A DNA stretch of 64,000 nucleotides from Azorinus chamasolen (GCA_963576725.1 OY755252.1:29219078-29283077); one strand, 5' to 3'. Positions 21,345 to 32,600 are shown, numbered from the stretch's first letter. Notes: generated from the letters alone by a model not told the origin. A program made the numbers and translations.

Positions 21345-21390
21345 ATGAAGGCGACCTCTTAAATCCAGAAATGGAAGGAGAACGTCGGAT
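21345..21390 (+). promoter_or_regulatory. SECIS element (PLE1), intact
   Basis: Starts 6 nt after the stop codon TAG. ATGA-A-GGCGACCTCTT-AAA-TCCAGAAATGGA-AGGAGAACGTC-GGAT: quartet ATGA/GGAT, helix GGCG..CTCTT with AAGGAG..CGTC, apical AAA, and a mini-stem TCCA-GAAA-TGGA as in form-2 SECIS. Eukaryotic SECIS hairpins in the 3'UTR direct selenocysteine insertion at UGA. Compensatory variants in PLE2 support it. Confidence 0.85.
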
Positions 21391-21599
21391 ATCTGTACTA
21401 TTTCATTTTTGTCGTACCCTTTATTACTTTTCTACAGTTACTCTGTTTGCAGCTCAATCATTGAGTACACTAGCGATAGGTGGATACAGTATGTTCACTT
21501 AAATGTTTTTTTCGTTATACATGCACTTTACCACTGTATTTGCTGTCGCGGTTGTTGTAGATTAGTCGGAGAGGGGATACGTTTATTTACACTGTTTGT

Positions 21600-21855
21600 C
21601 GTTTAGGATGGGGATAGAATAAGTGTGAGGTTGGGCGCCCATAAACCGGTTTAACACCCCCAGTGACTTTTGTCACTGACCGTTCCAAGGCGATACTTCC
21701 ATCTTCCTCCTTTTGTATGTTTGTTTTGTCTTTGTGCGTCTCTTGTTGTCTTTTCTACTTAATATGTACAATTGCTGTTTCCTTGTGTTGCTGTTCGGGC
21801 GAGTGCTTGTTCTGTATGTGGTGTTTCCTGCATGACTCATGTTTGTACTTTTTGC
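21600..21855 (+). mobile_element. PLE1 tail B (3' end of best copy)
   Basis: GGATGGGGATAGAATAAG, GGGCGCCC palindrome, ATAAACCGGTTTAAC, CAGTGAC-TTTT-GTCACTG hairpin, CCGTTCCAAGGCGAT; ends CATGACTCATGTTTGTACTT. Confidence 0.85.
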
Positions 21856-23212
21856 ATGTAAGAAACTACAACATGCAACATGTCTGTTAAAATTCTTTTT
21901 TGCGGCAATTCCCTTATATACATTTCGTGTATGTGCGTGTGGTTTGGTGTGTAGTTGTGTGGATGACAGCGTCGCTGTGCTGACAAAACCGCGTATAATG
22001 AAAATCATTGCTTTTCAGGAGAAATAAAAAAAAACTGATTATTTTTATGAATGCGTCTTTACGTGACAAATAAGGTTTATATTTTGGTACCATATTAAAA
22101 CACATATTCTAATGCAACATTTTTGTAACATTTTGGTCCACGTGACAAAATTTGAAGCATATAAACCACCGATATACTGTCGGAAATATTAATATACTGT
22201 CGGAAACCGAATCACTAGAAAATTTACTACGAACTATACATACGCGCATTCATAGTAAAATTAAATGAATGGGTCTGAATGAACGAAGACACTGGCTGAA
22301 TGAAATGTCAAATGTTTTCAATTTGCTTGTTTTCTTCAACACACTTTATGGTTGTAGCCAATGTGAGTCTGTCGATTCTACTCAAATATATATGACAAAG
22401 TCCCACAAGTTGATCCTGAGTCTATTTATTTCACCTGTTGATCTAATTCACTGTCCTTGAACAAGTGTGTCTCTTCCTCTATTCTGTTTTGATGTGTATG
22501 TGGCACCTGCACCCTGTAAATATAAGATTTAAGGTATATACCCATGTAGCGATTTATATCCATCCTGAAACTATTTAAGAAGGACTTGACGACACTTAAA
22601 CATACGAACACAGACAATGATCTGAAAACACTAAAAACGCAGGTTTTCATAGTGTTTCAAAGACACATCTTGTTGTTTCTTTAATTTTCTTGGGTCAGTT
22701 TTACTGGTGCAATGCTATGTTCTGTCCTGTCATTCACAGAATTAATGTTTGTCCTGTAGTAGGTTGGGTACATACACATGTATTGGGCACTTTATCTTTG
22801 TATCAGTTGTATGTGCGGTTCGCTTTGAGAAACACATATGAAGCGTAGAAAAAAGCATACAAACTTACAGTCAGTGTTGCCTGCAAGCGTAGGAAGGTGT
22901 ATATATAGTGTAAAGGGATACCCACTTGAAAGACCCACAATATAAACAAATTATATGAGTGGCAGTTGCTAGCATGTTTAAAGTATTTTCAAGAAGCAGC
23001 AGCCAGATCAGAAGAATGTACTGAATTAGCAGATGATTTAATCAGACACCTGCTTGAAATGTAAACCCTGTTTGCAAATAAAGAATAACATTACATGTTA
23101 AAGTGTTTTGTCACAAAGGTATAACGTAAACTTAAAGAAAATGCAACTATACACAGCTGCATGATACTCACATAGTTTGATTTACCTTTGAAAATGATAC
23201 TCATCAATTAAC
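21856..23212. other. Unassigned
   Basis: No gene or exon with convincing coding content. Short ORFs around 22,269-22,650 have no recognisable motif. Confidence 0.35.
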
Positions 23213-23420
23213 CCTTTCCTTACACAAACGTGTTTTAACGCAAATGTATAAAGAATAGACCCGGATTTGACGGCTCCTATATCAGGGTCTGCTCTGTTTG
23301 CTCATGGACTTTGATAGATCGGTTTCTTTCCTTTCTAAAATGGCTACAATGCATGTTTGAATATAACTATTTTGTCCATGAATATTCAGTAGGTTTTGAA
23401 CTTTGGAACAGGGAAGGGAA
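23213..23420. mobile_element. TTAA-flanked MITE with internal palindrome
   Basis: TTAA at 23,209-23,212 and 23,421-23,424. Ends CCCTTTCCTTACAC and GGGAAGGGAA. Inside, AGACCCGGATTTGACGGCTC and CAGGGTCTGCTCTGTTTGCT form the shared palindrome. 208 bp. Confidence 0.72.
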
Positions 23421-23574
23421 TTAAATTGAAGACAGATGTTAATGTCTTTGGTAAGTCAATCATTTTTCTCTCGATGCATGTAAAATTATAATATTTTTTG
23501 GTAAAAAAAACCTGCAGCATTCTGGCATCTGTAGTATGTACATGTAGTCTTCTAGTTGTTTTTATGCCCCCGTT

Positions 23575-24925
23575 GACAATAGTCAGGGGGCATTATAGGC
23601 TGGGTCCTAGTAGTGGTTACCGTAGCATCCCCCTATACTTTTTTTCATGGGTACCAAATTGGTCGTTGGGGTCCTCAGAACACATTTTGAGCAAGCCCCA
23701 AAAAATAAGTTTGTCACAGCTATGTTTTATTTAACGGTGTCCATGGTAACCAGAGGTAATTTTCGAAACTACCTTGGTTTAGAAAATGCGTCATAACTTT
23801 GCTTTTAGAAGCAATAGAAGGACAAAACAAGTACCAAAGTAAAGCAGAGACATATAGCTTGAATATGATAAATGAGTTGATTAATATTCATAATGCATTC
23901 TTATGAATATTAATGAGGAAGTAAAAAAAACACATTTGTTTTAGAAAACATGAGTTTGTTGTTTAGTCTGAGAGGCTTATTAATGCACAGAAATTATTGA
24001 GTTTAGGTTTACGTTGTTCATTGGGGTCCTCAGAACATATTTTGAGTATTTCCCTAAAACATTTTGTCCCATCTATGTTTTATTAAACGGTTTTCATGGT
24101 AAGCCGAGTTCAGAAAATGCGTAATAACTTTGCTGTTAGAGGCAATATAATAATAATTTGAACAACGTTCATATATTATTACTTATGAATATTAATGAGA
24201 AAGTAAACAATTCCGCTGTTGTAGAAAAAGGAACTTGCTGTTTAGTCTTAGAGGCCTATTAATGCACAAAAACTATTGAATTCAGGTTTAAATTGTTCGT
24301 TGGGGTCTTCAGAACACTTTTTGAGCATTACCCCAAAATAATTGTGTCCCAGCTATGTTTTTATTAAACAGTTTTCATGGTAACCCGAGGTAAATTTCGA
24401 AACTATCTTGATTAAGACAAATGCGTCATAACTTTGCATTTAGAGGGAATAGAAGGACAAAACAAGAATCAAAGTAAAGCAGAGACATATAACTTCAATA
24501 CGATGTCTAATTATATTAATACTCATAATGCATTCTTATGAATATTAATGAGGAAGTAAAAATGCGTTTTTAGTAAAACGAGTTTGTTTTTAGTCTGAGA
24601 GGCCTAATATTATACAAAGAGTTATTGAATTCAGGTTTAAATGTTTTAATATCATCATACAAAGAAAAAAACCATCTTTGGTTCATGTAATATTTCTAAA
24701 AACATGTATGTTTTATAAGCAATTTATTATAAGCACTATATTTAGCATTGTTTCGAGTGTACTATCTTTTCTATTATTTATTGTACGTAAAATACCAGAT
24801 ATTGAACAAGAATTGACAAGAGCAGAGGGTCATTACTTTGGGTTCATGAATATTAATGCATATTTATGAATATTAATGAGATGTAAAAATAAACACACTT
24901 GAATGAGCTTCCTTTTTATCTTTGA
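23575..24925 (+). repeat. Left arm of large foldback, tandemly repetitive
   Basis: Begins at GCATTATAGGCTGGGTCCTA. Holds about four units of roughly 280-350 bp, each with TTGGGGTC(C/T)TCAGAACA, CATGGTAACC.GAGGTAA, GCGTCATAACTTTGC and ATGAATATTAATGAG. The inverse of this sequence is at 27,885-29,175. Confidence 0.85.
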
Positions 24926-25975
24926 TTATTTTAGTTAACCAGCACAGAGCTTGATACTGACTGAAACAGAAATATTGATGTTCATGTAAATAAATATGTA
25001 GATAGTGAATATGTTTTTAAAAATCATGAACATTAATGAGAATGTAAACTGTTTTAGGAAAATAAGTTTTCTGTTATATTGCAATATACATGTATGTGAA
25101 CAACATATTTCTTGTAGGAAAATACAGCGGAGAAATAGAGCCTCGTGCATGTTTTATGAAGACTATTACTTTTATGAGTGTTTTGCAATAGAATAGAAAA
25201 TATATAGCATCTCGGCTGCAATAATCAGCTTATGTTTACCCATATTAGCATTGGGTGACTTCGTACTTACTCCCGATGTCTTATGCATTTGCTTGATTAT
25301 TTACCACAGCATACCAGAGCAACGCAATGCTTCTTGTGTGCATTTCCCGGCAGGCTGGACAACTCATTAAGTGTGTCTGGCCTGCTGCGGATGCTCCGCT
25401 TCAGCTCCCTGTCCAGTTTCATCCCTCTGGACAGGGATAACGTGGGAGCTTTCTGCTCGACGGAAGAATTATTCATCTCTTTGGTCAGCGACTCACTCGC
25501 AACAGACAAATCACTGTTCTCTAAAGCTCAGAAGAAGCCTGCTTCTTCTTTAAAATCTCTTTCATCAACAGCCCCTGTAGTGCGGTTTATTCCCCAGTTG
25601 ATAGTTGCAGCTCGGCACCCAACTGCTGGCCCTGGCGCGGGTTCCGTTTACCACTTGAATGGTGCGCTTTGTTCTGGTCCCAGGTACTATTGCTGCCAGG
25701 TCTCCAGGTCCGCTTGTTATTTGGCCAAGTTATCCGTCATCGGTCCCCGGTACCCTTGTGTTAGTGCGTCCGTTTGATGATGTCACCGGCAGACCGGTCT
25801 ACCGAGTCCCGGCCCAAAGATGTCACTGTGTATTCTTTGGCCCGGTGTCCTAAGTTTGCTCTCCATTTGGACCGGGATTCGGAAGTGGATCGGTAAATCT
25901 ACCAGTCCAATCTTTTCTACTGGGAATTCTGTCTCTACAGCGCATTACAGTGGTGCAAGTCAACAGGAAGCTGCT
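24926..25975 (+). pseudogene. GC-rich coding-like remnant, first part (foldback loop)
   Basis: From about 25,250 base composition turns GC-rich, unlike the flanks. Readable pieces in shifting frames include LDRDNVGAFCSTEELF, VRPFDDVTGRPVYRVPAQR and SIWTGIRKWIG. The Pro/Ser-rich style resembles the gag-like ORF of a DIRS or similar retroelement, but I cannot assign it to a family. No intact frame over about 164 codons (25,283-25,777). 24,926-25,250 is plain AT-rich DNA. Confidence 0.35.
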
Positions 25976-26335
25976 CTGGCTAATGGAAAAGTATTAAAGT
26001 CAAGCAGGCAAAGCCACATGCAAGACGCAACCACCACCAAAACACCGATAGACAGTATGACACACACACACATAACCACACACCCAAACGCACACACACA
26101 CACACACACACGAAATGAACACAGAAAACACCAAAGACACACAATAATCAGAGACAAACGTTCCACACATGAACAAATCACAAGCACAAAGACACAAGGC
26201 AAACAAAAGGAAGGATGACAAAGAGTGTACCGCTTTGGCACGGTAAGTAGCAAAAACAGAAATGGGGGTTTAAACCGGTTAACGGACGTCCTAACCTCAC
26301 ACTTCTCTCAAAGTCACCCTAGCTTTACAAATATC
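25976..26335 (-). mobile_element. PLE2 tail A inserted in the gag-like remnant
   Basis: Reverse-strand tail A from CTAGGGTGACTTTGAGAGAA (near 26,327) to its terminus ACTTTAATACTTTTCCATTA (near 25,982), with AC-rich block at 26,055-26,110. Splits the coding-like remnant in two. Confidence 0.82.
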
Positions 26336-27884
26336 TAGACGTTAATGGTCGTCTAGACCCTGCAATTACTCTTCATCTTCTGAGTACACTTCGGACTCAT
26401 CAGCCCCTATCCCACCGCACCCAGTAGGAGGCGTAAAAATATTCTTATCCATCTATAATGGGAACCGGCAAACGCACCGCTCTCATCGCAGGCACATTTC
26501 GAGGTCTTGCCATTACTCTTCTATGCGAATACATCGCTCTTCCTCCTCAGATTCGCGGGCTGGTCGCTCTCGCTACCCCACATTCATTCTGGGAACCAGC
26601 AAGCTTCGCCTTACTGGCGACCTGACCATCAAGGTCATTGGACTCCCCCTCAGTGATCCCCATTCCCCTTTCCTCTCGGCCCCCAGCCCGTTCTGGCTTA
26701 CACTCCACTCAGGGCATGTTGTGAGTTAATCCCTAGAGGGAGAATAGCTCTCACATGAATCCACAGTTCACACTTCTATGTCTGTGGCGGGTCCCATTCC
26801 TCCCGGGTGCTGCCACCCGTGGCGTTTACCAGGACGGATTCTGAGCGAGAGCAGGAGGACACGTTGTCCATTATGGCTCTTAAGGATGATCCTATTTGTT
26901 TAAGGGAATCAGACTCTGTGGAAGTCTCTCACTCAGATTTAGACGGGGCTTAGTCCTCTTCTTCTTTAGATGGTTCTGAACATCAATATTTTTCTATTGA
27001 GAAGGCGTGTGAAGATTGTTTTAGAATCCTCCCACCCTCTGTCTGCTCTAGACCCCCGAATCCTATTCACAGGGGTCCTCTATTCTCTTCCGTGCTAGTT
27101 TCAGTCGAAAAAGTGGACCTCCCCAACCTAATTAAGTCTAGGGAGTCTCCATCTACTTCCAGGGGACTTCTTTCCTGTTTGCCTGACCTGGACGAAGATT
27201 TTTGTGCCAGCCCGGCAACTGGGTGGATCATGTCCGCTAAACTCTTAGGCCTCCGGTTTCAATTGAAAATCGACCTGGAATGTTTTATCAGATCCCCTCA
27301 TCGACCCAACTGGAATTGGGCCAATGGTTCACATCGACAGCGAATATGCCGTGATACCTTCCTCTAGACTGCAGGACATGTCGAGGGGCGAGCTATGGGC
27401 ATATCTCTTTGCCTCCGAACTACTTTTCGGTGGCGACGTGAAGTAGAAAGAGCTGAAAGGGCTTCTACCAGGAACCCTCCCGCTTCGGGTCTGGTGTTTT
27501 TTTTTGAAAATCCTTAAGGTTGAATGTAAGCCTCTTACGGGACCTCCCAAGAAAGGTAAGACAACCAGACCCTATTCTGCCTCTCAGCGGGGCCGGCCAA
27601 GAGCCGTAGAGGACTCTTCCATTTTCCCCCAACTCAGGACTGGCATCTCAGCGTTCCTTCCCATCCGCCCTAGGGATTATGGGCCTTCTAGGCCCCAGCC
27701 CTAGGGACACGCCCTTTCTGTCCCTTCCGATCCGACCCTTCATCAATGTGGCGCACTATCACTCAGAACCCTTTGACCCCCTCTATTGTAGAGAAGGGCT
27801 ATCGTGTCCCTCTGGGTCGACAGCCTCCTCTCTCCGGAGAGAGGGGATTCTACTAAATAACTTTAAATTTTTAGATTTTAATTA
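26336..27884 (+). pseudogene. GC-rich coding-like remnant, second part (foldback loop)
   Basis: Readable pieces in three frames: IALPPQIRGLVALATPHSFW, LSIMALKDDPICLRESDSVE, VSVEKVDLPNLIKSRESPST, VIPSSRLQDMSRGELWAYLF and a basic KPLTGPPKKGKTTRPYSAS. The basic, proline-rich tail and Ser/Asp-rich middle are gag-like; DIRS elements are one possibility. Many frameshifts and stops. No RT or recombinase motif was seen. Confidence 0.4.
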
Positions 27885-29175
27885 AATAACAAATAAGAAC
27901 AGCTCATTTAAGTGTGTTTATTTTTACATCTCATTAATATTCATAAATATGTTCAAAAGACATGAACAAATCAATTATATACACAAAGTAATGATCCTCT
28001 GCTCTTGTCTGTTTTGGTACAATATCTGGTATTTTACGTAAAATAAATCACAGAAAAGATATTATATTCAAAATAATACTAAATACAATGCTCATAGACA
28101 ATTGCTTATTCCTTTACGCACATTATATGCAAATTAGCTGAAATATACATGCTTTATAGAAATATTACCTGAAACAAAGATGGTTGATCACAGGAAAACA
28201 TTCAAACATGAATTCAATAACTGTTAATTAATAATCGTAAGAATACAGTTATGAAAATTAGTTGAATTACATATCATATTCAAGTTATATGTCTTTGCTT
28301 TATTTAGGTTCTTGTTTTGTCCTTCTTTTGCCTCTAAAGGCAAAGTTATGACGCATTTTTAAACCACGGATGTTTCGAAATTTTCCTCGGGTTACCATGG
28401 AAACCGTTAAAAAACATAGATAGCTGGGACACAATTATTTTGGGGAATGCTCAGATAGTGTTCTGCGGACCCAACGAACAATTTAAACTTGAAATTAATA
28501 TGTTTTGTGCATCAATAGGCCTCTTAGACTAAAGAACAAAATCTTTTGTCTGAAAAAGCGGATATTTTATACTTCCTCATTAATATTCATAAGTAATTAT
28601 ATATGAATATTATTCATATTATATATCATAATCAAGCTATATGTCTCTGCTTTACTTTGGTTTTTGTTTTGTCCTTCTATTGCCTCTAAAAGCAAAGTTA
28701 TTACGCTTTTTACTGAACCAATGATGTTTCGAAATTTACCTCGGGTTACCATGGAAATCGTTCAATAAAACAGAGAAGGGACAAAATTACTTTGGGGGAA
28801 TGCTCAAAATGTGTTTAAATGACCCCAACGAACATTTTAAACCTAAATTCAATAATTTCTGTGCATTAATAAGCAATATCAGACTAAACAACAAACCTTT
28901 TTTTTTTATTAAAAACGCGTTTTTTTACTTTCTCATTAATATTCATAAGAATGCATTATGAATATTAATAAATTCATATATCATATTCAAGCTACTATAT
29001 GTCTCTGCTTTACTTTGGTACTTGTTTTGTCCGTCTATTGCTTCTAAAAGCAAAGTTATGACGCATTTTCAATGCTCAAAATGTATTCTGAGGACCCCAA
29101 CGAACAACTTGGTACCCATGAAAAAAGGTCTAGGGGGATGCTACGGTAACCACTACTAGGACCCAGCCTATTATG
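27885..29175 (-). repeat. Right arm of large foldback
   Basis: Reverse complement of the left arm: inner end TCATTTAAGTGTGTTTATTT opposes AAATAAACACACTTGAATGA (near 24,893), outer end TAGTAGTGGTTACCGTAGCA opposes the copy at 23,609. Identity is clearly below 100 percent, so it is old. Confidence 0.85.
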
Positions 29176-29179
29176 TTTT

Positions 29180-29812
29180 GCACATGTCCGTCCGTCTGTC
29201 TGTCCGTCTGTCTGTCCGTGTGTCATGCTTTTAGGAGCAGTTGGACGTCACAGTTTTTCAAGTGTTATAAGTCAGTAATTTATACACTTATACACATGAA
29301 ACTTCACATACACATCAATTACCATCTGTGCTATCATTTAGCACCCCACCCATGCTGCCGGCGAGCCCAAGGTTGAGGTCAAATGACTTGGAAATTTTAC
29401 GTGCAGTTGGTTATCACATTTACATGCATTTTTTGGTCAGTTGTTTCATTGTCTTATATCTCCCTAACCGCTGTAGCTATTGCCATGGAATTGCATATAC
29501 ACATTATACACCATCCACACTTTCATTGCACACCCAGTCCTTGCTGCCCGCAAGCCCAAGGTCAAGATCAAATGACTTAGGAATTTTACGTGCAGTTGGT
29601 TGTCACAGTTTCCCTAACCACTGTAGCTATTTGCATGGAATCGTATATACATATTAAATATCATCCATACTTTCATTACACACCCGACCCATGCTGACCG
29701 CAAGCCCAAGGTCAAGGTGAAATGACTGAGGAATTTTACCGGCAGTTGGATGTCACATTTTTTCATAGTCTTATATCTCACTAACCGTTTTGACAGAAAC
29801 AAACATCATTTA
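29180..29812 (+). repeat. Tandem array with TCCG/TCTG head
   Basis: Opens with TCCGTCCGTCTGTCTGTCCG, then three monomers of about 150-190 bp carrying GAGCCCAAGGT/CAAGCCCAAGGTCAAG, AATGACTT.GGAATTTTACG and GCAGTTGG.TGTCACA. Abuts the foldback right arm. Confidence 0.75.
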
Positions 29813-30010
29813 TCATTAACTGATCAAGTCATGTTAATTAACCCTATCAATTGTTTAGAGTAATCGGTATTACAGATTGCATATATTTATGTCTGTGTAA
29901 AATTAAACCTTAAATCTTGTTGTTATTATCACGTACATTTTGACATAGAAACGGTTATTCAAAAATCTTATAGACACCGCATGAACATATCCATATGCTA
30001 TATTTTGCAG

Positions 30011-30071
30011 ATCACCGAACGAACACCAATTGATAACAATCGTTTATGTAGTTCTGTAGAAACAGCACCAG
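30011..30071 (+). CDS. Protein kinase gene, exon 1 seen (linker)
   Basis: TATTTTGCAG precedes and GTACTT follows. Reads ITERTPIDNNRLCSSVETAP plus one base (phase 1), which the next exon completes. Polar linker before the kinase domain. Weak on its own; supported because splice phases match through all six exons. Earlier exons (start codon, any death domain) must lie to the left; none was recognised. Confidence 0.6.
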
Positions 30072-30324
30072 GTACTTCTACATTAACAATATTACTTGGC
30101 GACTGGTTAGTTTAAAGATATATGACAAGTCATTTTGAACGATGTCACAATTCCTCAATCCAGTATTTATAACAGTGAAATTCAATAAATAAAATGGCGC
30201 ACTAACCATGTTTACATCTTGTTACGTTTCCAAAATTATAACAATCTAAAAGTATCACCACTGTATACCATAAAAAAATACTTTCTCATTTTTTTGTCTT
30301 TGTTCAACAACATATTTTTGTGTC

Positions 30325-31025
30325 GCCTGCGAAACAGGACAGACACATAGGGATCATTAAGTCCGTGGTCGTCTTCGTCGTTGTCGTCGTCACACTCTTC
30401 TTGTCTCTCCTACTCTACAGCCACCATTGAATTCAAACTTCACACATGGAACAGGCGTGATGAGAGAAAGTGTCATAATCAAAGCCCATAACTGTAGCTT
30501 AAATATTTTGAGAGTTATTCCCCTTTGTTCATTTTTTGTCTTACCAATAAGTCCTATTCTACTGATGCCATTAAATTCAAATTTCACAAATGTAACAGGT
30601 TTGATATGAGGAAGTGTCATGCACTAGGTCCATAGCTTCAATATATTTAGAGTTATTCCACTTTGTTCATTTTTGGCCGACAAATAAGTCCCATTCTACA
30701 GATACCATTGAATTTAAACTTCACACATGGAACAGACATGGTTAGAAAAAGGATCATGATCAAGGTCCATATCTATAGCTTCAATATAATTAGAGTTATT
30801 CCCTTTTCTTTATTTTTGTCCTTACATATTACACTTTGGTCATTATTCTCATTATTGTTTTCATATTTCTTACATATTGATCGCGCTCCAAGTTACCTAG
30901 CATCATTGTTGATTTATGTTACACCTGTTTACATGTAATGCAATTGTGTATAGTTTAAAATTGATGGGAAGAGGGTCAGTTTGCAGGCAGGCGGCAAACG
31001 TGTTCCGAGGATCACCTTTCTAGTT
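30325..31025 (+). repeat. Tandem array, about 135-145 bp monomers
   Basis: Begins TGTCGCCTGCGAAACAGGAC and ends GGCGGCAAACGTGTTCCGAG. Three monomers with CATTGAATTCAAACTTCACA (near 30,425, 30,569, 30,704) and TTAGAGTTATTCC. Lies in intron 1 of the kinase. Confidence 0.7.
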
Positions 31026-31104
31026 TATTCAAATACGTTATAGTTTAAGATTGATGTAATTTATAATGGTCATGAATACGAACCGATATTTTGCTTTTTT
31101 GCAG

Positions 31105-31138
31105 TTCCAGATACTGGTCCTCTAGAACGCATTCGAAG
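31105..31138 (+). CDS. Protein kinase gene, exon 2 (34 nt micro-exon)
   Basis: TTTTTTGCAG acceptor, GTTTGT donor. Adds VPDTGPLERIR and leaves two bases (AG) that the next exon completes to Arg. Very short, so it depends on the phase match. Confidence 0.6.
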
Positions 31139-31646
31139 GTTTGTTCAACTTTCCTTAACTTCAGTAGCTATCACAGAAATCTATCTTAGCTATATAGCTG
31201 GCAACTGGAACAACCTAACAATGCTATGACAAATTGAAGTAGTTATTTAAAACTCTTATACGACACAACGTTCCATTTGAATTATTGTCCTTTTTGGGAA
31301 AGGAATACTGTAACATTTAAACTAGTATTCAAAACAAGTGGATGCATATGCCTGCAAGATAATTAATGTTGTAAATTTTGATATATTTCAAAATGTATTA
31401 TTTACTCTACTTTATTAACGCAAACAGGGTGTAGTTAAATGTAACGTTATGATGAGTTCAAAATTCTATGTTGGCCCTTGATGTCGACTGCATGGCCAAA
31501 AAAACTACGCTTGAAGTGTGTCTTTTTGTTTTCACTTGAGTTTAAGAGATGTTAAATGTAAAAGAGATAATTCATTCGAATGAAGGTGTGCTGCTGAAAT
31601 GTCTGTAACTATATTCCTTGACTGTAAGTATCGTGCTCTCAATTAA

Positions 31647-31892
31647 CCCTTCACTTACTGATTTTTAAAACACATTTCTCCTTATTTACCCATGTCCTGT
31701 TATATAATTGCATAATTATATATTCACTGTGTTCAAGTATTTCGCTGTGCAATCACTGATGTGAAGTGTAGTGGCTGTACAATCAACTTGTAAATAGTGC
31801 AGACCCTAATGAGACAGTTCCTGTAGGAGCCGTCTCATCTGGGTCTTCACTATTTACAGATAGGTATATTGACGTGAATAGCAAGCGAAGGG
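31647..31892. mobile_element. TTAA-type MITE with internal palindrome
   Basis: Left TTAA (31,643-31,646) then CCCTTCACTTACTG; right end GCAAGCGAAGGG then ATAA (altered TTAA). Central palindrome at 31,789-31,860. 246 bp, no ORF. In intron 2 of the kinase. Confidence 0.68.
31789..31860. repeat. Recurrent palindrome, well preserved
   Basis: TGTAAATAGTGCAGACCC pairs with GGGTCTTCACTATTTACA; inner arms GAGACAG..CTGT / AGGAGCCGTCTC. Sits in the middle of the MITE. Confidence 0.78.
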
Positions 31893-32159
31893 ATAATAAC
31901 TCCGCATGTGATCTAATATACGTGTATCACCTAAATAAAATTAACCTTTAGATATATTATCATGCGATACAGCATCAATATTTACATACCGTATTTATAC
32001 TTACTGGATTCGATTTAAGCATTTTGCAACCCGCTGCATAATAAGCTCTTAATAACAACACATTTGAACCATTATGGCCCTGAAAAGATCATCTATAATC
32101 GTATTGTAACGCTCGCGCATAAGTTCTGTATGTATATTAACTATAAACAACATATAACT

Positions 32160-32600
32160 AAATTCTGAAAGGGGGTGATCCCCCGAGAGCAAAAAATTGC
32201 AACACAAAAAGAGAAAATTGCAGACTCGGTTTTATTGAGTCTGTTCATGAACAGTAATTGAAAGTGCAACACTGCTCAAGCCCCCTAGCACCAGCTTAAG
32301 CGGTATTCAAATTTCAGAACAAGAAGTACTGAAATTCATGATCTCGAATGATCAGAAGGTGTAACAACACTGAGAATGAAGTACGGGGCGACGTTTTACG
32401 GCCGCCACACAAGCACTTAACACCTGCTGTTGTGAAGATTATAAATTCCGAAAGGGGGTGATCCCCCGAGAGCAAAAACTACAACACAAAAAAGAGAAAA
32501 TTGCAGACTCGGTTTTATTGAGTATGTTCATGAACAGTAATTGAAAGTGCAACACTGCTCACGCCCCCTAGCACCGGCTTAAGCGGTATTCAATTTGTAT
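32160..32600 (+). repeat. Repeat C, about 1.5 units
   Basis: Two openings CTGAAAGGGGGTGATCCCCC / CCGAAAGGGGGTGATCCCCC 288 bp apart, each followed by GCAGACTCGG..GAGT.TGTTC and GCTTAAGCGGTATTCAA. Ends at that last phrase, as at 12,664. Confidence 0.85.

Larger units (their letters stand above)
18170..21855 (+). mobile_element. Naiad-type Penelope-like element, best copy (PLE1)
   Basis: The copy contains, in order, an N-terminal zinc-finger/GIY-YIG endonuclease, a linker, an RT, a SECIS-bearing 3'UTR and tail B. Endonuclease before RT is the permuted order that defines Naiad/Chlamys PLEs (established for that clade), and differs from Penelope/Neptune, where GIY-YIG is C-terminal. No target-site duplication was identified. 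No hammerhead core (CTGATGA..GAAA) was found, in line with what is known for Naiads. The coding region is hit by only two frameshifts once UGA is read as selenocysteine. Confidence 0.88.

Noticed and set aside
22026..23212. Host exons between the best PLE and the foldback
   Set aside because: No stretch with paired splice sites and coding-like content could be joined in phase to the kinase exons.
24926..27884. DIRS retrotransposon with inverted LTRs
   Set aside because: The loop looks gag-like, but no RT, RNase H or tyrosine recombinase motif is visible, and the arms are tandem arrays and not single terminal repeats; left as unassigned.
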